From NCBI GenBank assembly GCA_965246925.1, contig CBDFFY010000001.1, positions 1-64,000 on the forward strand: a stretch of 64,000 nt of DNA, in the 5' to 3' direction. Source of the stretch: JANPPS01 sp965246925. Lineage in GTDB: Bacteria > Pseudomonadota > Alphaproteobacteria > Acetobacterales > Acetobacteraceae. Shown piece after piece: positions 31,928-38,606 of the stretch (positions within the stretch are counted from its first letter, which is position 1; each line of letters starts with the position of its first letter). The notes beneath the pieces were generated by a model, which saw only the letters and a list, made by a program, of their open reading frames with translations, made no database searches and had not been told where the DNA came from. The position numbers were made by a program, and so were the translations under genes.

Positions 31928-32523
31928 TCCCGCCCATCCAGCACCTGGCCGAGATCGAGGTCGCCGAGGCCAACAAGGCGCTGGTCGCGTGGGAGCACCG
32001 CATGGGCGCCTGCAGCCGGCCGTCGCCCCTCACCGCCCATGGCATGTTCGAGCACGGCCGGCTGGTGGCCGTGACCATCCTCGGCACGCTCATGAAGGAG
32101 CACACGGTCGACCAGCTGAGCCGAAGCGACGCGCTCGAGCTGGCGCGGCTGTGCGCGGCTCGAGCGGACCTCTGCCGCGTCATGCTCCGCCTGTGGCGGG
32201 AGATGGTCTTCCCCGCGTTCGGAAAGCCCTGGGCGATCAGCTACCAGGACGAGGCGCTGCACAGCGGCGACACGTACCGCTTCGACGGCTGGCTGCCCAT
32301 CGGCCGCTCGCGGTCCGGCACAGACCTTCGAAGCGGCCGGAGGGGCCGCAACAAGACCGTCTGGGGCTGGCACGCGGACGCGGCGGTGCGACAGGCCCGG
32401 CGCGAGCGCGACCGCTACGGATCCCACCAGCAAGGACACCACCATGCAGGCAACCGACCCTCTGACCCCGGCCTGGCAGCCGATCGACACCGCCCCGCGC
32501 GGGCCGCACACCAACCGTCCTGA
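31921..32523 (+). CDS. Mom-like DNA modification or acyltransferase-fold protein
   Basis: A 200-aa frame read from GTG 31921, overlapping the upstream stop. 'RLVAVTILGTLMKEHTV', 'LELARLCAARADLCRVMLRLW', 'WAISYQDEALHSGDTYRFDGW', 'RSRSGTDLRSGRRGRNKTVWGW' resemble the Mu Mom family (GNAT-fold DNA modification that blocks restriction). The C-terminal 30 residues overlap the next gene by 80 nt and look unstructured. The Mom-like assignment is by motif only; relatives are also called XF1762-type proteins of unknown function. Confidence 0.5.
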   Translation: MLIPPIQHLAEIEVAEANKALVAWEHRMGACSRPSPLTAHGMFEHGRLVAVTILGTLMKEHTVDQLSRSDALELARLCAARADLCRVMLRLWREMVFPAFGKPWAISYQDEALHSGDTYRFDGWLPIGRSRSGTDLRSGRRGRNKTVWGWHADAAVRQARRERDRYGSHQQGHHHAGNRPSDPGLAADRHRPARAAHQPS

Positions 32524-32761
32524 GCCCGGCAGGGCGGGGCCAGCCCTGCTCGGCTTCTGTCCAGACGAAGCTAATGGAGCTCGCATGTGCGTCATCTTCT
32601 GGCTGGCCTTCCTTTACCCGCGTTCTGACGGAACGCCTGGAACATGGAAGGTAATCAGCGGAAGCGGCTACGAACTCTCCCCGACGCACTGGATGTCCCT
32701 TCCCGCGCCGCTGCTCGTCGCTCAGGCCGGCCTTCCTGCGGGCGTGGACATCGGCGGATGA
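32444..32761 (+). CDS. DUF551-like small protein
   Basis: A 105-aa protein, MQATDPLTPAWQPIDTAPRG. 'WQPIDTAP' followed by 'YELSPTHWMSLPAPL' matches DUF551, small phage proteins with a beta-sheet 'W..ISTAPKD....THWMPLP' shape and no known biochemical role. AAGGA lies 8 nt before the start. It overlaps the Mom-like gene by 80 nt in a different frame and the next gene by 4 bases (ATGA). Confidence 0.65.
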   Translation: MQATDPLTPAWQPIDTAPRGPHTNRPEPGRAGPALLGFCPDEANGARMCVIFWLAFLYPRSDGTPGTWKVISGSGYELSPTHWMSLPAPLLVAQAGLPAGVDIGG

Positions 32762-32982
32762 AGATCACGATCGAGCCCACCGCCGAGTTCTTCAACACCG
32801 ACGACGGCTATCCCGTGCGCCTGTGGACCGGCACCACCGACAAAGGCACGAGGGTGCTTGCGTTCGTGGCTGCCATCTGCGCGCCGGCGGGCACAGATCA
32901 CAACGACCTGCAGGCCGAACTGGTGGAGATCCCCGGCCCGCAGGTCGGCCAGGTCCTCCACCGCGACGGCTGGACGCCCTAG
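32758..32982 (+). CDS. Unknown small protein
   Basis: A 74-aa beta-rich protein, MKITIEPTAEFFNTDDGYPV. The 'YPVRLWTGTTDKGTRVLAFVAAI' pattern is typical of small phage proteins preceding DUF551-like genes. ATGA overlap with the gene before. Its stop overlaps the stop of the convergent minus-strand gene, so the two operons meet here with no spacer. Confidence 0.55.
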   Translation: MKITIEPTAEFFNTDDGYPVRLWTGTTDKGTRVLAFVAAICAPAGTDHNDLQAELVEIPGPQVGQVLHRDGWTP

Positions 32983-33155
32983 TGTAGCGGCGCCGCACCA
33001 CCGTCCTCTTCGTGCTTCTCGCGGCCGTCCATGCTGTTGTGCACCAGCAGCCCATGCTGGAGCGTGGGCTTGCACCAGCAATTCGGGTTCCTCGGCTCGT
33101 GCGGCCGCAGATCGTCCACCGGCCAGATCGCGTGCCGGCTTGCGTCCCAGCTCAT
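32979..33155 (-). CDS. Small Cys/His phage protein
   Basis: A 58-aa protein starting MSWDASRHAIWPVDDLRPHE at 33155. 'WPVDDLRPHE...NCWCKPT....LLVHNSMDGREKHEE' matches a small family seen in many phages, where CWC and HxxxD residues may hold a metal. Function unknown. It overlaps the upstream gene by 4 bases (ATGA). The open frame extends further upstream but only this portion resembles the family. Confidence 0.6.
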   Translation of the reverse strand: MSWDASRHAIWPVDDLRPHEPRNPNCWCKPTLQHGLLVHNSMDGREKHEEDGGAAPLH

Positions 33156-33361
33156 GCTCCGGCTCCGGACCGGCAAGGTCCGCCCCCGGTCCAGCGCGCC
33201 GTGGCCGCATCCATCAACGTGTGAGCAGCCTGCACCGCATCCTCGGCATTCGGTGCGGTGACGGTCCCCACCCACGCCCCGTCGGCCTTCCGGCGCAGCG
33301 TGATGCAGGCTGGACCCCCATGCGTCGTGAGCTCGACATTGAAGGCGGCGCTATGGGCCAT
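33152..33361 (-). CDS. Unknown small protein
   Basis: A 69-aa protein, MAHSAAFNVELTTHGGPACI. 'VELTTHGGPACITLRRKADGAWVGTVTAPNAEDAVQAAHTLM' gives an alternating strand then helix pattern, as in small ferredoxin-like or DUF-type phage proteins. It overlaps its upstream neighbour by 11 nt and the downstream gene by 4. Confidence 0.55.
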   Translation of the reverse strand: MAHSAAFNVELTTHGGPACITLRRKADGAWVGTVTAPNAEDAVQAAHTLMDAATARWTGGGPCRSGAGA

Positions 33362-33995
33362 GGGGACGCTCCTGCGAAGTGACGAAGTCCGGCGCGCCGA
33401 TCGCGCCCGACCACCAGGCCAGGCCGATCAGCACGGTGAAGGACACGATGATGACGGTGAAAGCGAGGAAGCGCCCGGACCTTTCCATGCCGAACAGCTT
33501 GGGAAAGGACGGCACCTTGGGTGGTGGTTCAGGCGTGTTGCCGGACATCGGAGGCTCCTGGGCTGGGAAAGGATCGTCTTCGACCACCGCGGCCCAGACC
33601 GGCTCCTTCGGTCCGGGGTGGTGCATGCAGCACAGCCCGTCGCTGCCGGCCTTGTAGTGACGGCACAGCGCGGGGCGGTGCTCGTAGATCGAGCAGCGAC
33701 CGTCGACCAGCTCGGGGCACCAGAAGCGCCACGTGCCGCCTGGCGTCCGCCACAGCGGCATGAACGGCAGCCCGATCTGCACGTGCTCGAAGTCCTCGAG
33801 CGAGGCCTGGCTGATGCGGGCCGGAAGCATCACCGGCCAACCTGTCTCCCGAACCTGCCCGTGCACGACCTTTGCGCAGAACGTCATGACGTCCAGCGCG
33901 GTCGCGTCCGCAGGGAAGTCGCGCAGGTGGAACCCCGTGCAGCAGCGGCCGGGGTTGCCGCACGCGTCGCACAGGATCGAGGCGCACGCCGTCAT
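33351..33995 (-). CDS. YkgJ-like Cys-cluster protein with C-terminal membrane anchor
   Basis: A 214-aa protein starting MTACASILCDACGNPGRCCT at 33995, overlapping the upstream gene. 'CDACGNPGRCCTGFHL', 'CPELVDGRCSIYEHRPALCRHYKAGSDGLCCM' match the YkgJ-type zinc/iron-chelating family. Residues about 175-195 (FLAFTVIIVSFTVLIGLAWW) form one membrane helix, unusual for this family, so the Cys-rich domain is probably tethered to the membrane. The frame extends upstream 130 codons without sensible sequence. Confidence 0.65.
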   Translation of the reverse strand: MTACASILCDACGNPGRCCTGFHLRDFPADATALDVMTFCAKVVHGQVRETGWPVMLPARISQASLEDFEHVQIGLPFMPLWRTPGGTWRFWCPELVDGRCSIYEHRPALCRHYKAGSDGLCCMHHPGPKEPVWAAVVEDDPFPAQEPPMSGNTPEPPPKVPSFPKLFGMERSGRFLAFTVIIVSFTVLIGLAWWSGAIGAPDFVTSQERPHGP

Positions 33996-34216
33996 CGGAT
34001 GCGACCCCCGGCCCGCTGCGCCTCTTTCGCCAGGAACGGCCAGCCCTCGATCGCGGCGTGGTCGGCCGAGCACCAGGCCAGCACGAACGGCCCTGCGAAT
34101 GCGACAACGCGGGCGCCGAGCTGACCGCAGCACCGGCAAGGCAGCTGCGCGAGCGAGAGCGGAGCGCCTGCCTCCACCGGCGTTGCGATCATCGGCCGCG
34201 CCTCGACCCCGATCAT
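33992..34216 (-). CDS. Small Cys-containing protein
   Basis: A 74-aa frame read from 34216 (MIGVEARPMIATPVEAGAPL); the second ATG at 34192 is equally possible. 'LPCRCCGQLGARVVAF' and 'LAWCSADHAAIEGWPFL' give CxCC and CxxxH groups that could bind zinc. ATGA overlap with the YkgJ-like gene. Function unknown. Confidence 0.5.
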   Translation of the reverse strand: MIGVEARPMIATPVEAGAPLSLAQLPCRCCGQLGARVVAFAGPFVLAWCSADHAAIEGWPFLAKEAQRAGGRIR

Positions 34217-34440
34217 CGGCCGCGTTCGCCGGGAATCGTCGTGGTGACCACCACGGGCGGCTGTGGGATCGACACCAGGTGGCAGCGGAGCGAGGACCGC
34301 GGCGGGAGCTCGCCGAGGTCGGCCAAGACCTTCTCGCGTGCGGCCTCGCACATATCCCTGTTCGCGAAGTACACGGGAACCGCGGTGCCACCGCTGACCA
34401 CCCCCGACAGGATGATGAGCAACGCCCAGGCGGCCGTCAT
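34213..34440 (-). CDS. Small exported protein, paralog of 37654 gene
   Basis: A 75-aa protein, MTAAWALLIILSGVVSGGTA. A hydrophobic N-terminal segment is followed by 'VPVYFANRDMCEAAREKVLADLG...LRCHLVSIP', a pattern shared with the 57-aa product of 37654-37827 (MLYVLLVLSPIQGG, then FPTKDACERAATLVKQ, then LCIP). Two cysteines may form a disulphide in the periplasm. ATGA overlaps on both sides. Confidence 0.55.
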   Translation of the reverse strand: MTAAWALLIILSGVVSGGTAVPVYFANRDMCEAAREKVLADLGELPPRSSLRCHLVSIPQPPVVVTTTIPGERGR

Positions 34441-34526
34441 TGGCGACCTCGCATCAGGCGGCCGAGCACGTAGCCGAAGATGCAGAGGACGGCCGGCTCG
34501 ATCACATAGTCGAACACGTCCGCCAT
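34437..34526 (-). CDS. 29-aa membrane peptide
   Basis: MADVFDYVIEPAVLCIFGYV followed by LGRLMRGRQ. One hydrophobic helix with a basic tail. It is related to the 34558-34647 peptide (both end FGYxLGxxxRGR), indicating tandem duplication. ATGA overlap with the next gene. Confidence 0.5.
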   Translation of the reverse strand: MADVFDYVIEPAVLCIFGYVLGRLMRGRQ

Positions 34527-34740
34527 CACACGCGCTCTGGCCACGACCAGGCGGCCGTCACTTGCGACCCCGCGCAAAGCAGCCGAGCAGGTAGCCGAAG
34601 GCGAGCGGCAGCAAGGCGTTGACCAGCGGCAGCAAGGCGTTGACCATGGTGGTGCCAAGCCAAGCCTTTTGAGCCAGCCTCCAATGCCTTTCGCTCCACC
34701 TGGCGCGCATCACACGCGCTCTGGCCACGACCAGGTGCCG
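34524..34740. repeat. Direct repeat from tandem duplication
   Basis: ATCACACGCGCTCTGGCCAC plus GACCAGG occurs at about 34525 and again at about 34710. The second copy encodes the end of the 34710-35015 protein (SWPERV), so the first is a copied remnant. The repeat pair brackets a duplicated 29-aa membrane-peptide gene. Confidence 0.65.
34558..34647 (-). CDS. 29-aa membrane peptide, duplicate
   Basis: MVNALLPLVNALLPLAFGYL followed by LGCFARGRK. The N-terminus itself contains an internal repeat (NALLPL twice, matching AGCAAGGCGTTGACC twice in the DNA). A single hydrophobic helix and basic tail, paralogous to the downstream peptide. Confidence 0.45.
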   Translation of the reverse strand: MVNALLPLVNALLPLAFGYLLGCFARGRK

Positions 34741-35015
34741 AAGGTCCACGTCTTCACGTCACCGAGGCCGGGGTGCAGCGGGATCTCCGTCAGGTGGTCC
34801 GGACCCGCCGGGTCGAAGAACACCTGCAGGTTCACCGTGCCGTCCTCGTGGACTTTGGTCACGATCGCGGCGTGCGCGTCACCCCCGCCCTTGATCCTCG
34901 CGAAGCTGGCGCTCGGTGTGAAGATTACGATCCGCCCGATGGACGCCGGCCGGGGCGGCACGACAACCGTTCCCCGCTCGTCCACCTGCAGGCGCCCCGC
35001 CTCGTCCCCGCTCAT
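34710..35015 (-). CDS. Small phage protein, paralog pair member 2
   Basis: A 101-aa protein, MSGDEAGRLQVDERGTVVVP. 'IGRIVIFTPSASFARIKGGGDAHAAIVTKVHEDGTVNLQVFFDPAG...TWTFGTWSWPE' matches a family of small phage proteins that start with a 'GRIV.Y' strand and end in a Trp-rich 'TWHWPE' tail. Function unknown. The start overlaps the upstream stop (TGATG). Confidence 0.6.
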   Translation of the reverse strand: MSGDEAGRLQVDERGTVVVPPRPASIGRIVIFTPSASFARIKGGGDAHAAIVTKVHEDGTVNLQVFFDPAGPDHLTEIPLHPGLGDVKTWTFGTWSWPERV

Positions 35016-35311
35016 CACGGAACCTCCGGCCAGCACCAGCCGCCCGGAGACATGAGCAAACGGTCCTCCCTGAAGGGCGGGACGTTCTCGATGCTCATCG
35101 AGCCCGCACGGTCCACGAAGACGTGGAGGTTCACGCGGTTCGTGCCGAGCACCCTGGTGACGATGGCCGGGTGCCGCTGGCCGCAGCTCTTCGGGAAGGC
35201 GAAATAGTCCTCGGCCGCCACGAAGATGATCGTGGCGCCCACGTAGGGCCTCGTCGCGTCCAGGATGCGGCCTCGACCCTCGGCCAGGTCATGTGTCACG
35301 ACATCGCTCAT
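35015..35311 (-). CDS. Small phage protein, paralog pair member 1
   Basis: A 98-aa protein, MSDVVTHDLAEGRGRILDAT. 'VGATIIFVAAEDYFAFPKSCGQRHPAIVTRVLGTNRVNLHVFVDRAG...PGGWCWPE' aligns with the neighbouring 34710-35015 product, so the two arose by duplication. First gene of a coupled set that runs leftwards to 32979. Confidence 0.6.
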   Translation of the reverse strand: MSDVVTHDLAEGRGRILDATRPYVGATIIFVAAEDYFAFPKSCGQRHPAIVTRVLGTNRVNLHVFVDRAGSMSIENVPPFREDRLLMSPGGWCWPEVP

Positions 35312-35365
35312 AGTGTCCTCCCTCAAGGTACAGGGGGCCGCTGGCGTCCCAGGGCCCCCTCCGGA

Positions 35366-35836
35366 TCAAGCCGCCCGCGACAGGCGGGGCTTGCCGCCCT
35401 TGGCGGCGATCGGCGCGGCCTTCGGCGCAGCTGCCTTCTTCGCGGGCTTGCCCTTGGCCGGCGGCTTGGCCGTCTTCGCGGGCGCGGCCTTCTTCGGCGC
35501 CGGCGTCTTCTTCGTGGCGGTGGTGGCGCTCTTGGCATTCCGCACGGGCGCCAGCTCCGACGCCTGGCCACCCGCCGGCGCCGCGGCCGCGCTCTTCGTG
35601 GTGGTGCGCTTCGGCGTCTTCAGGCCCGACATCTCGGCCGTGTTCGCCAGCAGCGCATCACCCAGCGCGTTCACGTTGTTGGTCAGGTAGGTCGACAGCT
35701 CCTCGAGCTTCGTGCTGTCGCCCTTGGCGCGCTGGATGTTGGTCGAGATCCCGTGCAGCAGGATGCTCGTGCTCTCGCCGACGGTGTTGGCCGCGGCCAC
35801 GCGTGCCGTCAGGCCTGACAGGGGTGTCGATGACAT
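35366..35836 (-). CDS. Histone-H1-like Lys/Ala-rich protein
   Basis: A 156-aa protein from MSSTPLSGLTARVAAANTVG (AAGGA lies 8 nt upstream). Residues 1-75 are a helical domain (ILLHGISTNIQRAKGDSTKLEELSTYLTNNVNALGDALL). Residues 75-156 are Lys/Ala/Pro-rich (KKAAPAKTAKPPAKGKPAKK), like histone-H1-type nucleoid proteins. It could condense phage DNA or modify host nucleoid structure; inferred. Confidence 0.6.
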   Translation of the reverse strand: MSSTPLSGLTARVAAANTVGESTSILLHGISTNIQRAKGDSTKLEELSTYLTNNVNALGDALLANTAEMSGLKTPKRTTTKSAAAAPAGGQASELAPVRNAKSATTATKKTPAPKKAAPAKTAKPPAKGKPAKKAAAPKAAPIAAKGGKPRLSRAA

Positions 35837-35930
35837 AGGGTCCATCCTTCTTGGTGGCGCACCAGGCTGGTGCGCAGGAGCCGCCCGGGCCATCCCGGAA
35901 CGGGTCGAGGGGGAACGAGCGGCCATGCCG

Positions 35931-36812
35931 CTACACCTCCCCAACACGGTCAGCGCGGCCCTCGATCGACGGGCGCTGTGTCTGGAGCTTGCGGGCGGCC
36001 TCGCCCAGCTGCTCGAGCACGCCGAGGGACAGCATGGGCAGCAGCTGGGTCACGGAGCCGCCCTTCGTCTCCGGCAGGGGGGCGTTGGGGTCGGGCTTGG
36101 CGGCCGGCGTGTCCATGCCCAAGGCCTCGCGCTGGATGCGCGTGCCCTCGCTCAGCAGGCCGGAGACGGCCTTCAGCATGGCGTTGAGCGTGTCCTTGTC
36201 CGACAGCGCGCCCAGCCGCGTCACCGCCTCGTTGTAGTCGGACATCACCCCGCCGCCGGCGGTGGGCGCGCAGGCGACGGCCTTCAGCTCGCGGAGCCAT
36301 AGCAGGCCCGTGCTCACCATCTCCTCGGCCGTGTCGAGCTGCTTGGCGATCGCCCGCGCCTTGATGGATGCCAGGTGCTGCGCCGTCTCGAGCTTGGCGG
36401 CCTCGGAGTTGTCCCAGCCCGATGTGCGCGACTGCGTATTCCCGCCCGCTGTCACATCCTGCTGTCGCTGAGATCCGCTTTTTGCCCGTGTGGCACTCAC
36501 ATCATCTGTCGCGGTGCCAGCATTTGATGGGTTTGCCGTGTCAGCCCCATGTGTGTGAGGGGCGTGTGTGCGCGCTGTGTGCGCGGCCTCATCCTGCTGC
36601 TTCCGGCCCTTCGCGGTGCTGGCCACGGCCCGGACCACGAGGCTCGCGGTGACGGCCGCCACGTCGCGCGTCCACCCCTCGGCGCGCCGCTTGCGGAGGA
36701 TGCTGGTGCCCGAGCTGAAGCCCCAACGCTGCGCCAGTGCAGCGTCCGACACGTCGGTCTGCTCATACTCCTCGCGGATGACCGCCCAATCGACCAGGCG
36801 CCTCTCAGGCAT
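35931..36812 (-). CDS. Putative small terminase or HTH protein
   Basis: A 293-aa protein, MPERRLVDWAVIREEYEQTD. The N-terminal 'DWAVIREEYEQTDVSDAALAQRWGF.SGTSILRKRRAEGWTRD' is the HTH pattern of small terminase subunits and related proteins. Residues about 75-130 are low complexity. A helical core (VSTGLLWLRELKAVACAP..., DKDTLNAMLKAVSGLL) could oligomerise. The large terminase starts 5.3 kb away, so TerS is plausible but not shown. It overlaps the upstream gene by 8 nt. Confidence 0.5.
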   Translation of the reverse strand: MPERRLVDWAVIREEYEQTDVSDAALAQRWGFSSGTSILRKRRAEGWTRDVAAVTASLVVRAVASTAKGRKQQDEAAHTARTHAPHTHGADTANPSNAGTATDDVSATRAKSGSQRQQDVTAGGNTQSRTSGWDNSEAAKLETAQHLASIKARAIAKQLDTAEEMVSTGLLWLRELKAVACAPTAGGGVMSDYNEAVTRLGALSDKDTLNAMLKAVSGLLSEGTRIQREALGMDTPAAKPDPNAPLPETKGGSVTQLLPMLSLGVLEQLGEAARKLQTQRPSIEGRADRVGEV

Positions 36813-37128
36813 GGGTGAGGGCTGCTGTCGGGGGACGGGCCGTCAGCCTCATTACACGCTCCGCCTCGATGGCCCAGGCGCTTCGCACGCCCGGCGATGC
36901 GTTGATCTCGGCTTGCAGGATCGCCAGCGCGGACGCGTTGATGATCCTGTAGGCGGCGATGACCGCCATCATGCGGTCGAGGTCTGTTGCCCTGTAGCCC
37001 GCGGCCCTCACCGGCATCAGCAGACCCGGCGTGCGCACAATGAACGGCGCCGCAAGCACTCCCAGCAGCACTCGGCGCCGATCAAGCACTCTGCGGCATC
37101 CTCGTCTTGATTTGTTGCACGTTCGCAC
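36805..37128 (-). CDS. Small protein with twin-Arg-like signal
   Basis: A 107-aa protein. 'DRRRVLLGVLAAPFIVRTPGLLMPVRA' near residues 16-42 is the short Tat-like signal found on many small phage proteins of unknown role (RRxxLxGxxAAPxIVxxxxLMPVRA). The rest is helical (YRATDLDRMMAVIAAYRIINAS). First gene of the leftward 32.9-37.1 kb unit, divergent from the plus-strand array. Confidence 0.55.
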   Translation of the reverse strand: MRTCNKSRRGCRRVLDRRRVLLGVLAAPFIVRTPGLLMPVRAAGYRATDLDRMMAVIAAYRIINASALAILQAEINASPGVRSAWAIEAERVMRLTARPPTAALTHA

Positions 37129-37141
37129 CCATATATTCTCT

Positions 37142-37163
37142 GTGCCGCATAAGTATGTGGCGC
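37142..37163. promoter_or_regulatory. Dyad motif site 3 (divergent region)
   Basis: GTGCCGCATAAGTATGTGGC, extending to GC at 37163, is an inverted repeat with 10-bp arms (two mismatches, both transitions), between divergent genes at 37128 and 37189. It shares CGCATAA-TATG with the other sites. Confidence 0.55.
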
Positions 37164-37188
37164 ATCCCCCCTCATAAAGGAAACTCTC

Positions 37189-37461
37189 ATGCTCGATGCT
37201 TCATCGGCTGAGGATGCGGTGTGCCCGCTCGCAAGCTTTCTCGACGAGATCGTTTGCTTCAGCGGCCACTACGTTTCCCGCCGCATCGCGGTCCGCTTCG
37301 TGCAGAGCACTGGCGGGACCGCAGAAGAGGTCGCTCACCTGGCCGACAAGCCTGTGGTCGACGAAGCCGAACTCGAGCCGCTCCACCTGTTCGACGATGC
37401 CACGTCACAGGCGATGCTCGAAGACGAATACACCACCACCGGCGTCATCATGCGCTGGTGA
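37189..37461 (+). CDS. Unknown small acidic protein, first gene of array
   Basis: A 90-aa protein, MLDASSAEDAVCPLASFLDE. Acidic and mostly helical (EEVAHLADKPVVDEAELEPLHLFDD). AGGA lies 7 nt before the start. It opens the plus-strand small-gene array and is followed by the first structured leader. No family recognised. Confidence 0.55.
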   Translation: MLDASSAEDAVCPLASFLDEIVCFSGHYVSRRIAVRFVQSTGGTAEEVAHLADKPVVDEAELEPLHLFDDATSQAMLEDEYTTTGVIMRW

Positions 37462-37485
37462 GGCGGATACCGCCCTTCGGGGCGG

Positions 37486-37543
37486 GTCCTACTCGCCGAT
37501 CCCCGGCGAGGTGATCAGCGGCCCACACCGGCCGCGAAAGGAC
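37486..37543 (+). promoter_or_regulatory. Class A leader element 1
   Basis: Outer arm GTCCT/AGGAC; stem I CTCGCCG/CGGCGAG with loop ATCCC; junction GTGATCA; stem II GCGGCC/GGCCGC with loop CACACC; then GAAA. A separate CCGCCC-TTCG-GGGCGG hairpin precedes it. ATG of the next gene is 6 nt downstream. Junction positions 3/8 read G/C instead of the usual C/A. Confidence 0.8.
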
Positions 37544-37549
37544 GCATCT

Positions 37550-37657
37550 ATGGCTGCAACGCAATTCACCCAGGCTGAGCGCACGCTCGGCGGGTTCTTG
37601 CTGACCATGCTCCTGATCGTGATCGCACTCGTGCGCACGGCCGGAGAGCGCACATGA
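37550..37657 (+). CDS. 35-aa single-helix membrane protein
   Basis: MAATQFTQAERTLGGFLLTM then LLIVIALVRTAGERT. One transmembrane helix (residues 15-28). It starts 6 nt after class A leader 1 and overlaps the next gene by 4 bases (ATGA), so both are translated from the same leader. Confidence 0.55.
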   Translation: MAATQFTQAERTLGGFLLTMLLIVIALVRTAGERT

Positions 37658-37827
37658 CGATGCTCTATGTCCTGCTGGTCCTCTCACCCATTCAGGGTGG
37701 GGTCGCGCCGGCAATGTCCGACTTTCCGACCAAGGATGCATGCGAACGGGCGGCGACGCTCGTGAAGCAGCAATCGTCATCCGGCAACTACTACCGGATC
37801 ACGACCCTCTGCATCCCGAAGGAATGA
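37654..37827 (+). CDS. 57-aa exported protein, paralog of 34213 gene
   Basis: MTMLYVLLVLSPIQGGVAPA followed by a periplasmic-type segment FPTKDACERAATLVKQ and a C-terminal LCIPKE. N-terminal hydrophobic signal, two cysteines, same layout as the minus-strand 34213-34440 product. ATGA overlap with the 35-aa gene. Confidence 0.55.
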   Translation: MTMLYVLLVLSPIQGGVAPAMSDFPTKDACERAATLVKQQSSSGNYYRITTLCIPKE

Positions 37828-37854
37828 CACAGTCCCAGGCCCCGCGGCCTGGGC

Positions 37855-37910
37855 GCCTTCCCCGCGATCCCCGCGGGGCTGAGAAGCGGCCCAGCTCGGC
37901 CGCGAAAGGC
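37855..37910 (+). promoter_or_regulatory. Class A leader element 2
   Basis: Outer arm GCCT/AGGC, stem I CCCCGCG/CGCGGGG with loop ATCCC, junction CTGAGAA, stem II GCGGCC/GGCCGC with loop CAGCTC, then GAAA. Preceded by a CCCAGGC/GCCTGGG hairpin. Start codon 9 nt downstream. Confidence 0.8.
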
Positions 37911-37918
37911 ATCCCATC

Positions 37919-38179
37919 ATGGGAAAGATCATCAGCTCCCCCACCGGGTTCGAGCACAGCGGCGACGATCTCACGATCCCCACGCCGCCCATCTCCAAGT
38001 TCGTCTCCGCCTCCATCACGGAGCGGCCCGACGGCGTCTTCGAGCTTCACCTGATCAGCCACGGCTTCGAAACCGTGAACGCCCGCCGCCTCGAGTTCGC
38101 GACCCGTCGCGAGGCCGAGGACGCGCAGGTCCCGTGCGGGCTCCGCTTCCATGCGGACCTGCGCAACCACAAGCGCTAG
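37919..38179 (+). CDS. Unknown small protein
   Basis: An 86-aa protein, MGKIISSPTGFEHSGDDLTI. Alternating strands (FVSASITERPDGVFELHLISHGFE) suggest a compact beta-rich fold with a helical C-terminus. It starts 9 nt after class A leader 2. No family recognised. Confidence 0.55.
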   Translation: MGKIISSPTGFEHSGDDLTIPTPPISKFVSASITERPDGVFELHLISHGFETVNARRLEFATRREAEDAQVPCGLRFHADLRNHKR

Positions 38180-38196
38180 GGGGCAACCCCTGGCGT

Positions 38197-38252
38197 GCCT
38201 TCCCCGCGATCCCCGCGGGGCTGACAAGCGGCCCAGCTCGGCCGCGAAAGGC
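38197..38252 (+). promoter_or_regulatory. Class A leader element 3
   Basis: GCCT/AGGC outer arm, stem I CCCCGCG/CGCGGGG with loop ATCCC, junction CTGACAA, stem II GCGGCC/GGCCGC, GAAA. A short GGGG/CCCC hairpin precedes it. Start codon 6 nt downstream. Confidence 0.8.
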
Positions 38253-38257
38253 ACCCG

Positions 38258-38518
38258 ATGGCAAAGCAATATCTGAAGTTCATCTTCAAGACCGAAGAGC
38301 AGCTCACGCTCGCTTGGAACCATGCGAGCGCTCAGGCCGAAAAACCCGGGTCTGGGTTCGAGGTGCATTCGTCCCCCCCGGACGCCACCGCTCCGACGCT
38401 CACGCTCTTGCCCTGCGAGGACGATAGCGCGGACTTCCTGGCGGACATGGCCCACCTCGTGGTGGCGGTTCGCTCTATTGTCCCCGTGAGGGACTTCACT
38501 ACTAAGCTGTCATTCTGA
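38258..38518 (+). CDS. Unknown small protein
   Basis: An 86-aa protein, MAKQYLKFIFKTEEQLTLAW. Begins with a strand and a helix (FKTEEQLTLAWNHASAQAEK), with an acidic middle (LPCEDDSADFLADMAHLVVAV). Starts 6 nt after class A leader 3. Family not recognised. Confidence 0.55.
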   Translation: MAKQYLKFIFKTEEQLTLAWNHASAQAEKPGSGFEVHSSPPDATAPTLTLLPCEDDSADFLADMAHLVVAVRSIVPVRDFTTKLSF

Positions 38519-38542
38519 CCAGCAGCCCGGCTTCGGCCGGGC

Positions 38543-38598
38543 GCCTTCCCCGTGATCCCCACGGGGCTGAAAAGCGGCCCAGCTCGGCCGCGAAAGGC
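38543..38598 (+). promoter_or_regulatory. Class A leader element 4
   Basis: Stem I here is CCCCGTG/CACGGGG: a compensatory T-A for C-G change relative to elements 2 and 3, loop ATCCC kept. Junction CTGAAAA. Stem II GCGGCC/GGCCGC, GAAA. Preceded by a GCCCGGC-TTCG-GCCGGGC hairpin. Start codon 9 nt downstream. Confidence 0.8.
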
Positions 38599-38606
38599 AC
38601 ACCACC

